Positions 42,611 to 53,138 are shown, counted from the stretch's first letter. The stretch: DNA of 64,000 nt from an uncultured Pseudomonas sp. (GCF_946885955.1 NZ_CAMPHI010000017.1:1-64000), one strand, 5' to 3'. Notes: generated by a model from the letters alone, not told the origin. Translations and numbers: made by a program.

Positions 42611-43252
42611 ATGCAAGCGTATCAACGCGAATTCATCCGTTTTGCCATCGAGCGCGGCGTGCTGCGTTTTGGTCAATTCACCCTCAAGTCGGGGCGCACC
42701 AGCCCCTACTTTTTCAATGCCGGGCTGTTTGATAGCGGTTTGGCGCTCGCCCAGCTCGGACGTTTCTACGCCGCGGCGGTAGTCGACAGCGGTATCGATT
42801 TCGATGTGCTGTTCGGTCCGGCGTATAAGGGCATACCACTGGCGGCCACCACCGCGGTGGCGCTGGCCGAGCATCATCAGCGCGATGTGCCCTGGTGTTT
42901 CAATCGCAAGGAAGCCAAGGATCATGGCGAAGGCGGCACCCTGGTCGGCGCGCCGCTGGCCGGTCGGGTACTGATCGTCGATGACGTGATTACCGCGGGT
43001 ACGGCGATTCGCGAAGTGATGCAGATCATCCAGGCGCAGGGCGCGCAGGCCGCCGGCGTATTGATCGCGCTGAACCGCCAGGAGCGAGGGCAGGGCGAGT
43101 TATCGGCTATTCAGGAAGTCGAGCGTGACTTCGGTATGCCGGTCGTAAGTATTGTGTCGCTCGAACAGGTGCTTGAGTATCTGGCGGGCGATGCGGAACT
43201 CAAGCAGTATCTGCCGGCGGTGCAAGCGTACCGCGCGGAGTACGGAATCTAG
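42611..43252 (+). CDS. pyrE: Orotate phosphoribosyltransferase
   Basis: The 213-residue enzyme joins orotate and PRPP to orotidine monophosphate in pyrimidine synthesis. The PRPP loop ([16 protein letters not shown], near 120-135) and the [11 protein letters not shown] and [13 protein letters not shown] blocks are present, and the length equals the family norm. It diverges from crc with a 247-base gap holding both promoters. It is followed by a secreted DUF4124 protein gene on the same strand. Confidence 0.97.
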   Translation: MQAYQREFIRFAIERGVLRFGQFTLKSGRTSPYFFNAGLFDSGLALAQLGRFYAAAVVDSGIDFDVLFGPAYKGIPLAATTAVALAEHHQRDVPWCFNRKEAKDHGEGGTLVGAPLAGRVLIVDDVITAGTAIREVMQIIQAQGAQAAGVLIALNRQERGQGELSAIQEVERDFGMPVVSIVSLEQVLEYLAGDAELKQYLPAVQAYRAEYGI

Positions 43253-43275
43253 CCGCAGGCTGAGGTAGCACCTTG

Positions 43276-43872
43276 ATGCGCAAACCGGTACTGATAAGTT
43301 GTTCGTTGTCGCTCGGCCTGTTGCTCTCCTTGGCGGCGGGCGCTACCGAGTTGTATCGCTATACCGACGACAAGGGCATCACGGTGCTGAGCCGGCAAGG
43401 CGTGCCGCCGGAGTTCATTGCCGGCGGCTATGAGGTGCTCAGCGAGCAGGGCCGGGTAATCAAGGTAATCCCGCCGGCGCCGAGCGCCGAGGAGATGAAG
43501 GAAATTCTCGCGGAGAAGGCTCGCGCCGGTTCCGATGCGCAGCTCGTTCGTCTATACAGCCGCCCAGAGGACATCGATCGTGCGCTCGCGCGCAAGTTGG
43601 CCGAGCTGGATGCCCTGATCGGGGTGGCGCACAGCAACCTGCAATCGTCGCGTCTGCAGCAGTCCAATCTGCAAAGCCAGGCCGCCGACTACGAGCGCGC
43701 CGGGCGAACGGTGCCGCCGCAGTTGCTGACCCAGATCGAGAATCAGAAGGCCGAGCAGGAGCGTCTGCAGGCGACTATCGAGCGCTATAAAGCCGCTCGT
43801 GAAGCCGCCGAGGCCAGCTTCGCCGCCGACCGCGCCCGGCTCGAGGTCCTGCTGCAACGGCGCGGCCAGTGA
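43276..43872 (+). CDS. Secreted DUF4124 protein with coiled coil
   Basis: The 198-residue protein has a signal peptide (LISCSLSLGLLLSLAAGATE) and a short DUF4124 domain (ELYRYTDDKGITVLSRQGVP, about 25-60). A long helical C-terminal part (about 75-198) rich in Glu, Gln, Arg and Leu probably forms a coiled coil. The function of DUF4124 proteins is unknown; they are typically periplasmic. The ATG at 43276 has GAGG at a good distance; a TTG one codon earlier is less likely. It lies 23 bases after pyrE and may share its transcript. Confidence 0.8.
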   Translation: MRKPVLISCSLSLGLLLSLAAGATELYRYTDDKGITVLSRQGVPPEFIAGGYEVLSEQGRVIKVIPPAPSAEEMKEILAEKARAGSDAQLVRLYSRPEDIDRALARKLAELDALIGVAHSNLQSSRLQQSNLQSQAADYERAGRTVPPQLLTQIENQKAEQERLQATIERYKAAREAAEASFAADRARLEVLLQRRGQ

Positions 43873-43929
43873 GCGTCAATGGTCGCCGGACGGCCCGAGG
43901 GTAAGCGGGCCACCGGCTGACGGCCGGGA

Positions 43930-44853
<924 letters not shown>

Positions 44854-44861
44854 CTAATCGA

Positions 44862-47462
44862 TCAGAATGGCAGGTTGATGTCAGGGGCGACGCTATACAG
44901 CTGGGCGCGGAACACTTCCTTGATGCGCTCCAGTTCTTCCTGGGTTTCGGCTTCGAAGCGCAGCACCAGCACCGGCGTGGTATTGGAGGCGCGCACCAGG
45001 CCCCAGCCCTTAGGGTAGTCGACGCGCACGCCGTCCAGGGTGGTGAGGTTGGCGTCGCCCCAGTGGCCGTCGCGTTGCAGGCGGTCGATGATGCTGAACT
45101 TGCTCGCATCGGTGACCTGGATATTAATTTCCGGGGTACTGACGTCGTCGGGAAAGGCGTTGAATACCTGTTCGGCGCTGCGTTTGTCCTGGCTGAGGAT
45201 TTCCAGCAGGCGGGCGGCGCTGTAGATGCCGTCGTCGAAGCCGAACCAGCGTTCCTTGAAGAAGATATGCCCGCTCATTTCGCCGGCTAGCAAAGCGCCG
45301 GTTTCCTTCATCTTCTTCTTGATCAGCGAGTGGCCGGTCTTCCACATCACCGGGCGGCCGCCGTAGCCGCTGATCAAGGGGGTCAGGCGGCGGGTGCATT
45401 TGACGTCAAAGATGATGTCGGCGCCGGGGTTGCGTGCCACCACATCCTTGGCGAACAGCATCAGCAAACGATCCGGGTAGACCACGTTGCCGGTGTTGGT
45501 CACTACGCCGACGCGGTCGCCGTCGCCGTCGAAGGCCAGGCCCAGATCGGCGTTTTCGCTTTTCACCTTGGCGATCAGGTCGACCAGGTTTTCCAGCTTG
45601 CCGGGATCGGGATGGTGGTTGGGGAAGGTTCCGTCGACCTCGCAGAACAGCGGGATGACCTTGCAACCCAGGGCTTCGATCAATTGCGGGGCAATCACCC
45701 CGGCGGCGCCGTTGCCGCAGTCGACCACCACCTTCATCTGCTTGGCCATGGCGATGTCGTCGCGGATCTGCTTGAAGTAGCGCGGCAATACATCGACCTG
45801 TTCGACGGTGCCGACGCCGCTGGCCAGATCGTTGTTATCGATGCGCGCTTTCAGCGCCTGGATCTGCTCGTTGGCCAGGGTGTCGCCGGCGATGACGATC
45901 TTGAAACCGTTGTAATCCGGTGGGTTATGGCTGCCGGTGAGCATCACCGCGGACTTGCCGGCGAGGATGTGCCCGGCGTAATAGACCACCGGGGTCGGCA
46001 CCATGCCGACGTCGCTGACGTTGCAGCCGCAGTCGAGCAGGCCCTGGATCAGCTGTTGCACCAGTTCGGGGCCGGACAGGCGGCCGTCGCGGCCGACGGC
46101 GACATTCGGCTCGCCTTGGGCGAGGCTCTGCGAGCCGATCGCGCGGCCGATCCAGTAGGCGGTTTCCGCCGTCAGGCTGCTGCCGACGATGCCGCGGATG
46201 TCATAGGCACGAAAAATCTCCGCCGGAAGTGCGGGGGCCTTCGGGGCGATCTGCTGGGTACTCATCATAGGGGGCTGCTCCAATCCCAGGAGATCCTGGT
46301 CTTCGTCAAGAATGTCGATATCGAGGATATCGGTGTCTTGAAAAAGCGGGTCGAGCAACTCCACCGCAGGTTCGGGTTCGCTCGGTGCGGCGGGCGCTGG
46401 ACCTGCTTTTCCGCTGGGGCTTGCCGTTGACGAAGGCTGGGAGGTGCGGCGTGGCATTCGTGCCAGGCTCTGGCCCAGGCCATCGAGCGCAGGCAGGCTC
46501 AGGCTGAAGGGTTGGACGGCTTTACCCGCCGAGAGTTCTTTGACCATATGCGCCAATTGCAGGGCATCGCGCCGCAACTGCCGTTGCAAGCCGTTTTGCA
46601 CCAGGTACATGCCTACCAATCCGCCGACCAGAACGATCGCGGCGGCCAGGCAGAGGAGGATCGGCGACAGGGCTGCTTCATGCAGCGCAGGCCCGGCGCT
46701 AAAGGTTAATTGCCAGTTGGGGTTGCCGCTGTCGAAGCTTTGTCCGGCGCCCTCGCCCTGACCGCGCTGCAGCAGTATCTGCGGATTGCCTTTGTCGAAG
46801 GTCTGTTGCAACTGCAGGTGGCCGACACCCGCTGGCAGGGTGGGTAGGCCGGTCAGTAGTCGGTTGAGGTCGACCGCCAGCAGCAGGGTGCCTTGTACCG
46901 GCTGGTCATCGGTCTGACGTAGCGGTGCGGCGCTGTAGACCAGCCAGCGCTGGCCGATCTTGTAAGCCTCCACCGCTGGCGAACCGCCCGCTTCGGTGCG
47001 GCGCAGCATATCCAGTGCGGCGAAATTCATCGGCGCCGGGCGGCCCATGTCCTGGATGGCTTGGCCACGGCCATTGAGATGCGCATCGACCACGCCGTCC
47101 CAATACTGCAGGCTGCGTTCGGCGGCGCGGATCTGGTTGATATCCTCGCTCTGCAGCGCTTCGATCAGCTGCGGATTGCGCGCGGCGCTGTGAGTGTCTT
47201 CGACCAGTTGCTGCAGGGCGCCTTGCAGGGCTGCGGCTTGGCCGCTGCCCCAGGCATGCACGAGTTGTTGCTGCTGGTGCTGGGCGCTGCTGTTCAGGCC
47301 GAACCACAGCAGGCCGCTGGCCAACAGTACGCCGACTATTGCCGCGAGCAGGCCGGGTAACAAGGCATTAGCCGTATGCCGCTTGGTACTCGGGGCGCCG
47401 GTGGAGGTATTGCCAGGTGGCGTGGCTGCTGCGTCCTTGGTCGCGCGCTTGAAGAGTTTCAT
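44862..47462 (-). CDS. algC: Phosphomannomutase/phosphoglucomutase AlgC with membrane N-terminus
   Basis: The 866-residue protein ends in a complete phosphohexomutase (about 400-866): phosphoserine loop TGSHNPPDYNG, metal loop DGDGDR and sugar loop GEMSGH. AlgC makes mannose-1- and glucose-1-phosphate for alginate, LPS, rhamnolipid and Psl. The first ~400 residues hold two membrane spans (about 33-55 and near 275-300) around a periplasmic sensor-like region, then a Pro/Ser-rich linker. An internal ATG at 46265 would give the classic ~467-residue soluble enzyme. It lies between dut and argB as in other pseudomonads. Confidence 0.95.
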   Translation of the reverse strand: MKLFKRATKDAAATPPGNTSTGAPSTKRHTANALLPGLLAAIVGVLLASGLLWFGLNSSAQHQQQQLVHAWGSGQAAALQGALQQLVEDTHSAARNPQLIEALQSEDINQIRAAERSLQYWDGVVDAHLNGRGQAIQDMGRPAPMNFAALDMLRRTEAGGSPAVEAYKIGQRWLVYSAAPLRQTDDQPVQGTLLLAVDLNRLLTGLPTLPAGVGHLQLQQTFDKGNPQILLQRGQGEGAGQSFDSGNPNWQLTFSAGPALHEAALSPILLCLAAAIVLVGGLVGMYLVQNGLQRQLRRDALQLAHMVKELSAGKAVQPFSLSLPALDGLGQSLARMPRRTSQPSSTASPSGKAGPAPAAPSEPEPAVELLDPLFQDTDILDIDILDEDQDLLGLEQPPMMSTQQIAPKAPALPAEIFRAYDIRGIVGSSLTAETAYWIGRAIGSQSLAQGEPNVAVGRDGRLSGPELVQQLIQGLLDCGCNVSDVGMVPTPVVYYAGHILAGKSAVMLTGSHNPPDYNGFKIVIAGDTLANEQIQALKARIDNNDLASGVGTVEQVDVLPRYFKQIRDDIAMAKQMKVVVDCGNGAAGVIAPQLIEALGCKVIPLFCEVDGTFPNHHPDPGKLENLVDLIAKVKSENADLGLAFDGDGDRVGVVTNTGNVVYPDRLLMLFAKDVVARNPGADIIFDVKCTRRLTPLISGYGGRPVMWKTGHSLIKKKMKETGALLAGEMSGHIFFKERWFGFDDGIYSAARLLEILSQDKRSAEQVFNAFPDDVSTPEINIQVTDASKFSIIDRLQRDGHWGDANLTTLDGVRVDYPKGWGLVRASNTTPVLVLRFEAETQEELERIKEVFRAQLYSVAPDINLPF

Positions 47463-47503
47463 CGAGCGTCTCCTGGGCAATCCGTTATAGAAAGGTAAGG
47501 CAC

Positions 47504-47959
47504 TCAGTGGCTGCCGGAATGGCCGAAGCCGCCGCCGCCGCGCTGGCTCTGATCGAACTCGTCGACCAGCTCGAAATGCGCCTGCACCACCGGCACCAGC
47601 ACCAATTGCGCGATGCGTTCGCCAATGGCCATGCTGAAAGCGCTCTGGCCGCGATTCCAGCAGGACACCATCAGTTCGCCCTGGTAGTCCGAGTCGATCA
47701 GGCCGACCAGGTTGCCGAGGACGATGCCGTGCTTATGGCCGAGCCCGGAGCGCGGCAGGATCAGCGCGGCCAGGCCCGGGTCGGCGATGTGGATCGACAG
47801 GCCGGTGGGGATCAGTACGGTTTGCCCCGGCTCCAGCAGCAGGTCTTCCTGGAGCATGGCGCGCAAGTCGAGGCCAGCGGAGCCGGGTGTGGCGTATTGC
47901 GGCAGGGGGAATTCGCTGCCCAGGCGGGGGTCGAGAATCTTGGCTTGTAACGCGTGCAT
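47504..47959 (-). CDS. dut: dUTP diphosphatase
   Basis: The 151-residue trimeric-type dUTPase hydrolyses dUTP to dUMP, keeping uracil out of DNA and supplying thymidylate synthesis. The five family motifs are visible: [42 protein letters not shown] and the Gly-rich tail GGGGFGHSG. Length is normal. It lies between coaBC (30 bases upstream) and algC on the same strand. Confidence 0.97.
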   Translation of the reverse strand: MHALQAKILDPRLGSEFPLPQYATPGSAGLDLRAMLQEDLLLEPGQTVLIPTGLSIHIADPGLAALILPRSGLGHKHGIVLGNLVGLIDSDYQGELMVSCWNRGQSAFSMAIGERIAQLVLVPVVQAHFELVDEFDQSQRGGGGFGHSGSH

Positions 47960-47989
47960 ATCAGGCTCTGTGGTCGATGAATGGAGGCA

Positions 47990-49198
47990 TCAGGCGCGCG
48001 GCAGACGCTCGGCGATCAGCGCAACCAACTGGCGGGCAATCTTGCCCTTGCTGGTCTGCTCGAAACTGCTCTGTTGCAACTCGCGGTCGATGATGGTGAT
48101 GGCGTTTTCCTCGCTATTGAAGCCAATCGTTGGGTTGGCCACATCGTTGGCGACGATCAGGTCGAGGTTCTTGTCCTTGAGTTTGCGCGATGCGTACTCC
48201 AGGAGGTTTTCGGTTTCGGCGGCGAAGCCAACGCTGAACGGGCGGTCGGCGCGTCCGGCCAAGGTGGCGAGAATATCCGGGTTGCGCACCATTTGCAGGA
48301 GCAAACCGTCACCGCTGCTCGGGTCTTTCTTCAATTTGTGCTGGGCGACCACTTCCGGGCGGTAATCGGCGACTGCGGCGGCGGCGATCAGCAGGTCGCA
48401 GGGCATCGCGGCTTCGCAGGCGGCGAGCATGTCGCGGGCGCTGATCACGTTGATGCGGGTTACCCGGTCCGGGGTCGGCAAGTGCACCGGGCCGCTGATC
48501 AGGGTCACCCTGGCACCGGCTTCGGCGGCGGCTTCGGCGAGGGCGAAACCCATTTTGCCGGAGCTGTGGTTGGTGATGTAGCGCACCGGGTCGATGTTTT
48601 CCTGGGTCGGCCCGGCGGTGATCAGCACGTGTTTGCCGGTCAACGCCTGGCCCTGGAAGCAGTCGGCGGCGCATTGCGCCAGTTGTTCGGCTTCGAGCAT
48701 GCGCCCTGGGCCCACGTCGCCGCAGGCCTGGCTGCCGGCGGCCGGGCCGAATAGGCGCAGGCCACGTTGGCTCAGCAGTGCGGCGTTGGCCTGGGTCGCC
48801 GGGTCACGCCACATCGCCTGGTTCATCGCCGGCGCCAGCGCTACCGGAGCGTCGGTGGCCAGCACCAGGGTGGTCAGCAGATCGTCGGCGGTGCCTTGGG
48901 CCAGGCGCGCCATCAGATCGGCGGTGGCTGGTGCGATCAGCACCAGGTCGGCCCAGCGCGCCAGTTCGATATGACCCATGGCGGCTTCGGCGCCGGGGTC
49001 GAGCAGGTCCAGGTGCACCGGATTGCCGGACAATGCCTGCAGCGTCAGAGGGGTGATGAATTCGCGACCGCCCTTGGTCATCACCACATGCACTTCTGCG
49101 CCCTGATCGCGTAGACGACGGATCAACTCGGCACTTTTGTACGCAGCAATTCCGCCGCCCACGCCAAGAACGATGCGCTTTCGATAGAGCCGCTGCAT
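47990..49198 (-). CDS. coaBC: Bifunctional phosphopantothenoylcysteine decarboxylase/synthetase
   Basis: The 402-residue enzyme carries out two steps of coenzyme A synthesis. The N-terminal flavoprotein decarboxylase starts GVGGGIAAYKSAEL and has MNQAMW and ACGDVGPGRM. The C-terminal CTP-dependent synthetase shows VLITAGPTQENIDPVRYITNHSSGKMG. Length matches Pseudomonas CoaBC. The ATG at 49198 is preferred over upstream in-frame codons. It diverges from radC. Confidence 0.96.
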   Translation of the reverse strand: MQRLYRKRIVLGVGGGIAAYKSAELIRRLRDQGAEVHVVMTKGGREFITPLTLQALSGNPVHLDLLDPGAEAAMGHIELARWADLVLIAPATADLMARLAQGTADDLLTTLVLATDAPVALAPAMNQAMWRDPATQANAALLSQRGLRLFGPAAGSQACGDVGPGRMLEAEQLAQCAADCFQGQALTGKHVLITAGPTQENIDPVRYITNHSSGKMGFALAEAAAEAGARVTLISGPVHLPTPDRVTRINVISARDMLAACEAAMPCDLLIAAAAVADYRPEVVAQHKLKKDPSSGDGLLLQMVRNPDILATLAGRADRPFSVGFAAETENLLEYASRKLKDKNLDLIVANDVANPTIGFNSEENAITIIDRELQQSSFEQTSKGKIARQLVALIAERLPRA

Positions 49199-49454
49199 AG
49201 GCCTGCCTATTATCCAAGATGAATGCGTGCGCGCCTCCCGGGCCGGTCGCAGCGCAAAAGTTGCGCTACGATAGCACAGCGCAAGCACTCAAGCAGCGCA
49301 GCAAGGCGTGCGCCAGGCCAGGGCTGCAGGCATTACCGAGGCTTGCTCGAGGAGTGCGAAGCAGCGGCGCAGGCGCTGCGCCATTAACGGTAATAAAGCA
49401 TGGCCACGGCAAGGGTTTGCCGAACCTGAGACTATCGATACACAAGGAGGTGGT

Positions 49455-50129
49455 ATGAGTATTCGCGATTGGCCCGCCGCGGAGCGTCCGCGGGAGAAGC
49501 TGCTGGCCCAGGGCGCCGTCAGCCTGACCGACGCCGAATTGCTGGCGATTTTTCTACGTACCGGGGTGGCCGGGCAAAGCGCGGTGGATCTGGCGCGGCA
49601 CCTGCTGGGCGACTTCGGCAGCTTGCGCGCCTTGTTGCAGGCTGACTTGACGTCCTTCAGTCAGCGTCTCGGCCTGGGTCCGGCGAAGTTCGCCCAACTG
49701 CAGGCCGTGCTGGAAATGGCGCGCCGCCATCTGGCCGAGCAGCTGCGCCGCGATTCGGCGCTGGAAAGCCCGCAGGCGGTGCGCGATTACCTGAAAGCGC
49801 TGCTGCGTCATGAGCCACACGAGGTCTTCGGCTGCCTGTTTCTCGATGCCAAGCACCGGGTGCTGGCATTCGAGGCGCTGTTCCACGGCTCCATCGACAG
49901 CGCTAGCGTCTACCCGCGTCAGGTGGTCAAACGCGCCCTGGCGCATAACGCCGCGGCACTGATCCTGACCCACAACCACCCCTCCGGCGTAGCCGAACCC
50001 AGTCAAGCCGACCGGGTGCTGACCCGGCGCCTGAAAGAAGCCCTGGAGCTGGTCGACGTGCGGGTGCTCGACCACTTTATCGTCGGCGATGGGGAGCCGT
50101 TATCGATGGCCGAATACGGCTGGCTGTAA
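49455..50129 (+). CDS. radC: RadC/JAB-domain DNA-repair-associated protein
   Basis: The 224-residue protein has an N-terminal helix-hairpin-helix-like region and a C-terminal JAB/MPN metalloprotease-like domain with [14 protein letters not shown]. The direct repair role once assigned to RadC is doubtful. AAGGAGG lies 4 bases before the ATG at 49455. In other Pseudomonas, coaBC-radC is followed by the ribosomal genes rpmB-rpmG; here it meets a polyamine-binding-protein gene in convergent orientation with 3 bases between stops. Confidence 0.93.
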   Translation: MSIRDWPAAERPREKLLAQGAVSLTDAELLAIFLRTGVAGQSAVDLARHLLGDFGSLRALLQADLTSFSQRLGLGPAKFAQLQAVLEMARRHLAEQLRRDSALESPQAVRDYLKALLRHEPHEVFGCLFLDAKHRVLAFEALFHGSIDSASVYPRQVVKRALAHNAAALILTHNHPSGVAEPSQADRVLTRRLKEALELVDVRVLDHFIVGDGEPLSMAEYGWL

Positions 50130-50132
50130 CCA

Positions 50133-51206
50133 TCAGCCCTCGCCAACAAATCGCGCCCAGAGTTTATCGCGCACCGCGCTGTGTTTTTCCGGGAGGGCTT
50201 CCAGGGCGTGCAGGCGGCGCTTGGTCTCGCCATCCGGGTAGAGACCGGGCTGGTTGCGCAATTGCTTATCGAGAAATTCATAGGAATCGGCGTTGCCGTT
50301 GGGGTAAAGGGTTTCCGCGGTAATCAGCGCGGCGACCTCGGGCTGCATCAGGTAATTGATAAAACGATGCGCAAGATCGGCGCGGCGCGCGCTGCTGGGG
50401 ATCACCAGGTTGTCGATGAATAGCACCGAACCTTCATCGGGCACCAGGAAGCGTACCGGTTGACCGGCGTCCGCTGCCGCCAGGGCATCGCCAACCCAGG
50501 CCATGGCCACACACAGGCGACCGTTGGCCAGGTCCTCGATATAGCGCTCGCTGTCGACGTAGCGCAGGTTGGGCCTCAATTCGTCGAGTATTGCGCCAGC
50601 GCGTTCGATCCGGCTCGGCGCGCTGCGTACCAGGCTGCGACCCTGGTAGTTGAGCAGTATCGATAGCGTTTCGTCCGGCGCGTCCAGCACGCTGACGCCG
50701 CAGCTGGCCAGGCGCGTGCTCTGTTCGGCCTCGAACAGCAGGCTCCAGCTGTTCGGCAAGGGGCCGCCGAACGCCGCCTCGGCCTGCGGTGTGTTGATTG
50801 CCAGGCCCACCGCGCCCCACAGATAGGGCACCGCGTAACGGTTGCCGGAGTCGACCGCGGCCAGCTTGCTCAGCAGCTGAATATCCAGATGGGAGCGGTT
50901 GGGTAGCAAAGCGAAGTCCAGCGGTTGTAGCTGGCCGTTCTTGATCAGGCGCGGCAAGTCGTTATGTGAGGGCACGGCGATGTCGAAGGATTCGCCGCTG
51001 GCAAGGGCCGCGTTCAGCTCCTCGGTGGTGCTGAAGGTGCGGTATTCGACATGGATACCGGTTTCCTTTTCGAAGTCCTTGAGTACCTGCGGGGCAATGT
51101 AGTCGTTCCAGTTCAGCACGCGGATGAAATTTTCCGTGCCCTCGGGGCCCTGAGCAATTGCCAGAACCGGCGTGAGCAGTAGCAGCAAAGCGAACAGACG
51201 AAGCAT
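50133..51206 (-). CDS. Periplasmic polyamine-binding protein (PotF/SpuD-like)
   Basis: The 357-residue protein has a signal peptide (LRLFALLLLLTPVLAIAQG) and the spermidine/putrescine-binding fold: VLNWNDYIAPQVLKDFEKETG, AVPYLWGAVGLAIN and SVLDAPDETL. Compared with SpuD below it is more divergent and lies alone on the other strand, like P. aeruginosa PA0295 as I recall, next to spuI. It could bind a polyamine conjugate or act as a sensor or alternative receptor for the SpuFGH importer. The ATG at 51206 precedes the signal sequence. Confidence 0.88.
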   Translation of the reverse strand: MLRLFALLLLLTPVLAIAQGPEGTENFIRVLNWNDYIAPQVLKDFEKETGIHVEYRTFSTTEELNAALASGESFDIAVPSHNDLPRLIKNGQLQPLDFALLPNRSHLDIQLLSKLAAVDSGNRYAVPYLWGAVGLAINTPQAEAAFGGPLPNSWSLLFEAEQSTRLASCGVSVLDAPDETLSILLNYQGRSLVRSAPSRIERAGAILDELRPNLRYVDSERYIEDLANGRLCVAMAWVGDALAAADAGQPVRFLVPDEGSVLFIDNLVIPSSARRADLAHRFINYLMQPEVAALITAETLYPNGNADSYEFLDKQLRNQPGLYPDGETKRRLHALEALPEKHSAVRDKLWARFVGEG

Positions 51207-51349
51207 TGTGAATCTCCCGATAAGCCGATGGGGCCTGGCCCTTGTGGCTGGCGACAACTATCCAGGTCTGCTGAATGCCGCGCAGCCGAATCCCCGCCAG
51301 GGCGCAAGGCGCCCGGCTTGGGGTATGGCTGGTTCGGCAGATCCGGCTA

Positions 51350-51491
51350 GCCGGCCATTGAAAAACTACCTGCGTTGGCAACACTGCGTTAAAAACAGGC
51401 TCGGAATGCTCATTTACAGCACGTAAACTCCGCTTCCTCGCCTGTTTTTGCCTTGTCTTGCCTACCTCGCTTACGTTTCTCAATGGCCGGC
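51350..51491. repeat. MITE-like nested inverted repeat
   Basis: The ends GCCGGCCATTGAAAAAC (51350-51366) and GTTTCTCAATGGCCGGC (51475-51491) match as inverted repeats at 16 of 17 positions. A second nested pair, AAAAACAGGC (51391-51400) and GCCTGTTTTT (51440-51449), lies inside. The element is 142 bases, encodes nothing, and resembles a dispersed Pseudomonas element. Confidence 0.7.
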
Positions 51492-51493
51492 TG

Positions 51494-51523
51494 GATAAAA
51501 CAACGCCGGCTTAGGGCCGGCGT
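51494..51523 (-). terminator. Rho-independent terminator of spuI
   Basis: On the minus strand ACGCCGGC pairs with GCCGGCGT across a 5-base loop, followed by TGTTTTAT. It lies 10 bases past the spuI stop. Confidence 0.8.
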
Positions 51524-51533
51524 CGGGTATTGC

Positions 51534-52910
51534 TTAGACGGTGTGCAGGTACCAGTTGTATTCGAGGTCGGAGATCGAATTCTCGAACTCGGCCAACTCG
51601 CTTTCCTTGCAGGCGACGAAGATATCGATGTACTTCGGATCGATATAACGGGCGAGGATTTCGCTGTCGTCCAACTCGCGCAAGGCATCGCGCAGGTTGT
51701 TCGGCAGGCTCTGCTCGTTCTGCTCGTAGGAGTTGCCTTCCACCGGTGCGCTTGGCTCGATCTTGTTCACCAGACCGTGGTGCACGCCGGCCAATACCGC
51801 GGCCAGCAGCAGGTAGGGGTTGGCATCGGCGCCGGCGACACGGTGTTCGATGCGCACGGCATCGGCGCTGTCGTTCGGTACGCGCAAGGCCACGGTGCGG
51901 TTGTCGATGCCCCAGCACGGCGAGTTTGGCACGTAGTACTGGGCGCCGAAGCGCCGGTAGGAATTGACGTTCGGGCAGAGGAAGGCCATCGAAGCCGGCA
52001 TGGTTTCCAGTACGCCGCCGATGGCGTGACGCAGCGCGTCGTTCTGCACCGGGTCGTCGCAAGCGAAGACGTTTTTGCCTTCTTTGTCGAGAATCGAGAT
52101 GTGCACGTGCAAGCCATTACCCGCTTGGTTTGGGTACGGCTTGGCCATGAACGTCGTGTCCATCTCGTGGTCGTAGGCGATGTTCTTCACCAGACGCTTT
52201 AGCAGCAGCGCGTAGTCGCAGGCTTTGATCGGGTCGGCGACGTGGTGCAGGTTGACTTCAAATTGCGCCGGGGCACTTTCCTTGACGATGGCGTCGGCTG
52301 GAATGCCCTGCTCCTTGGCGCCTTCGAGGATGTCCTGCAGGCATTCGGCGTATTCGTCGAGATCGTCGATCAGGTACACCTGGGTCGAATGCGGACGCTT
52401 GCCCGACAGCGGCGACAGCGGTGGCTGCGGGCGACCGTTCACGTTGGCCTGGTCGATCAGGTAGAACTCGAGTTCGAAGGCTGCGCAGATGGTAAGGCCC
52501 AGTTCGTCGAACTTCGCGACCACCTGCCGCAATACCTCGCGCGGGTCGGCGAAGAACGGCTCGCCTTCCAGCTCGTGCATGGTCATCAACAGTTGCGCGG
52601 TGGGGCGCTTCTGCCAAGGCTCGTAGCACAGGGTATTGGGGATGGGGAAGCAGATACGGTCGGCATCGCCGATATCCAGACCCAGGCCGGTGCTTTCCAC
52701 CGTCGAGCCATTGATATCCAGGGCGAACAGCGAGGCCGGCAGGTTGATGCCGCGCTCGTAAACCTTGTGAAGGCTTGCGCGCTCGATGCGCTTGCCGCGC
52801 ACCACGCCATTCATATCTGCAATGAGAAGGTCGACGAACAGGACCTCAGGATGTTTCTTAAGGAACGCGTTCGCTTCGTTAAGCTGAACGGCACGCGGGG
52901 GTACCGACAT
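51534..52910 (-). CDS. spuI: Gamma-glutamylpolyamine synthetase SpuI
   Basis: The 458-residue glutamine-synthetase-like enzyme has family blocks AAFELEFYLID, KESAPAQFEVNL, GNGLHVHISILDKEG, NSYRRFGA and VAGADANPYLLL. It ligates glutamate to polyamines (the PauA/SpuI group). It lies divergent from spuA, between a polyamine-binding-protein gene and the spuABC genes, the order found at P. aeruginosa PA0295-PA0299. A terminator follows it. The 276-base gap to spuA carries several inverted repeats that may be operators. Confidence 0.92.
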   Translation of the reverse strand: MSVPPRAVQLNEANAFLKKHPEVLFVDLLIADMNGVVRGKRIERASLHKVYERGINLPASLFALDINGSTVESTGLGLDIGDADRICFPIPNTLCYEPWQKRPTAQLLMTMHELEGEPFFADPREVLRQVVAKFDELGLTICAAFELEFYLIDQANVNGRPQPPLSPLSGKRPHSTQVYLIDDLDEYAECLQDILEGAKEQGIPADAIVKESAPAQFEVNLHHVADPIKACDYALLLKRLVKNIAYDHEMDTTFMAKPYPNQAGNGLHVHISILDKEGKNVFACDDPVQNDALRHAIGGVLETMPASMAFLCPNVNSYRRFGAQYYVPNSPCWGIDNRTVALRVPNDSADAVRIEHRVAGADANPYLLLAAVLAGVHHGLVNKIEPSAPVEGNSYEQNEQSLPNNLRDALRELDDSEILARYIDPKYIDIFVACKESELAEFENSISDLEYNWYLHTV

Positions 52911-52942
52911 GATGCAACACCTTTGTTGTTAAAAATATCAAT

Positions 52943-52956
52943 CATGCAATTGCATG
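52943..52956. promoter_or_regulatory. Perfect palindrome upstream of spuI
   Basis: CATGCAATTGCATG is a perfect 14-base palindrome 33-46 bases ahead of the spuI start, a position where a repressor would block transcription. Confidence 0.4.
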
Positions 52957-53005
52957 GGAGTGAGTCAATCTTAAACACTCAGTACTGTCAAGAGAGCGAC
53001 ATTCT

Positions 53006-53040
53006 GCCCTAAAAAGGGGCCGTGTGGCCATTTTTAGGGC
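53006..53040. promoter_or_regulatory. Perfect inverted repeat in the spuI/spuA gap
   Basis: GCCCTAAAAA (53006-53015) and TTTTTAGGGC (53031-53040) enclose a 15-base spacer that itself contains GGCC-GTGT-GGCC. It lies near the middle of the divergent region and could be an operator or a transcript hairpin. Confidence 0.4.
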
Positions 53041-53099
53041 GTTTCAGGGCGTTCGCTCAGTGCTTGAGCCTTGATTTGACGGAGTGCTCAGCGGGGTGT

Positions 53100-53138
53100 G
53101 TTCAATTTTTTACATGGCTATTGTGTAAAAAAATGAAC
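53100..53138. promoter_or_regulatory. Candidate polyamine operator upstream of spuA
   Basis: GTTCAATTTTTTACA (53100-53114) and TGTAAAAAAATGAAC (53124-53138) are 15-base inverted arms with a single mismatch and a 9-base spacer. It ends 48 bases before the spuA start. The AATGAAC end resembles the E. coli PuuR site as I remember it. Confidence 0.5.

Larger units (their letters stand above)
51207..51533. other. 327-base gap between binding-protein and spuI genes
   Basis: This holds the promoter side of the binding-protein gene (51207-51349), a MITE-like nested palindrome (51350-51491) and the terminator of spuI (51494-51523). No supported open frame is present. Confidence 0.6.
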
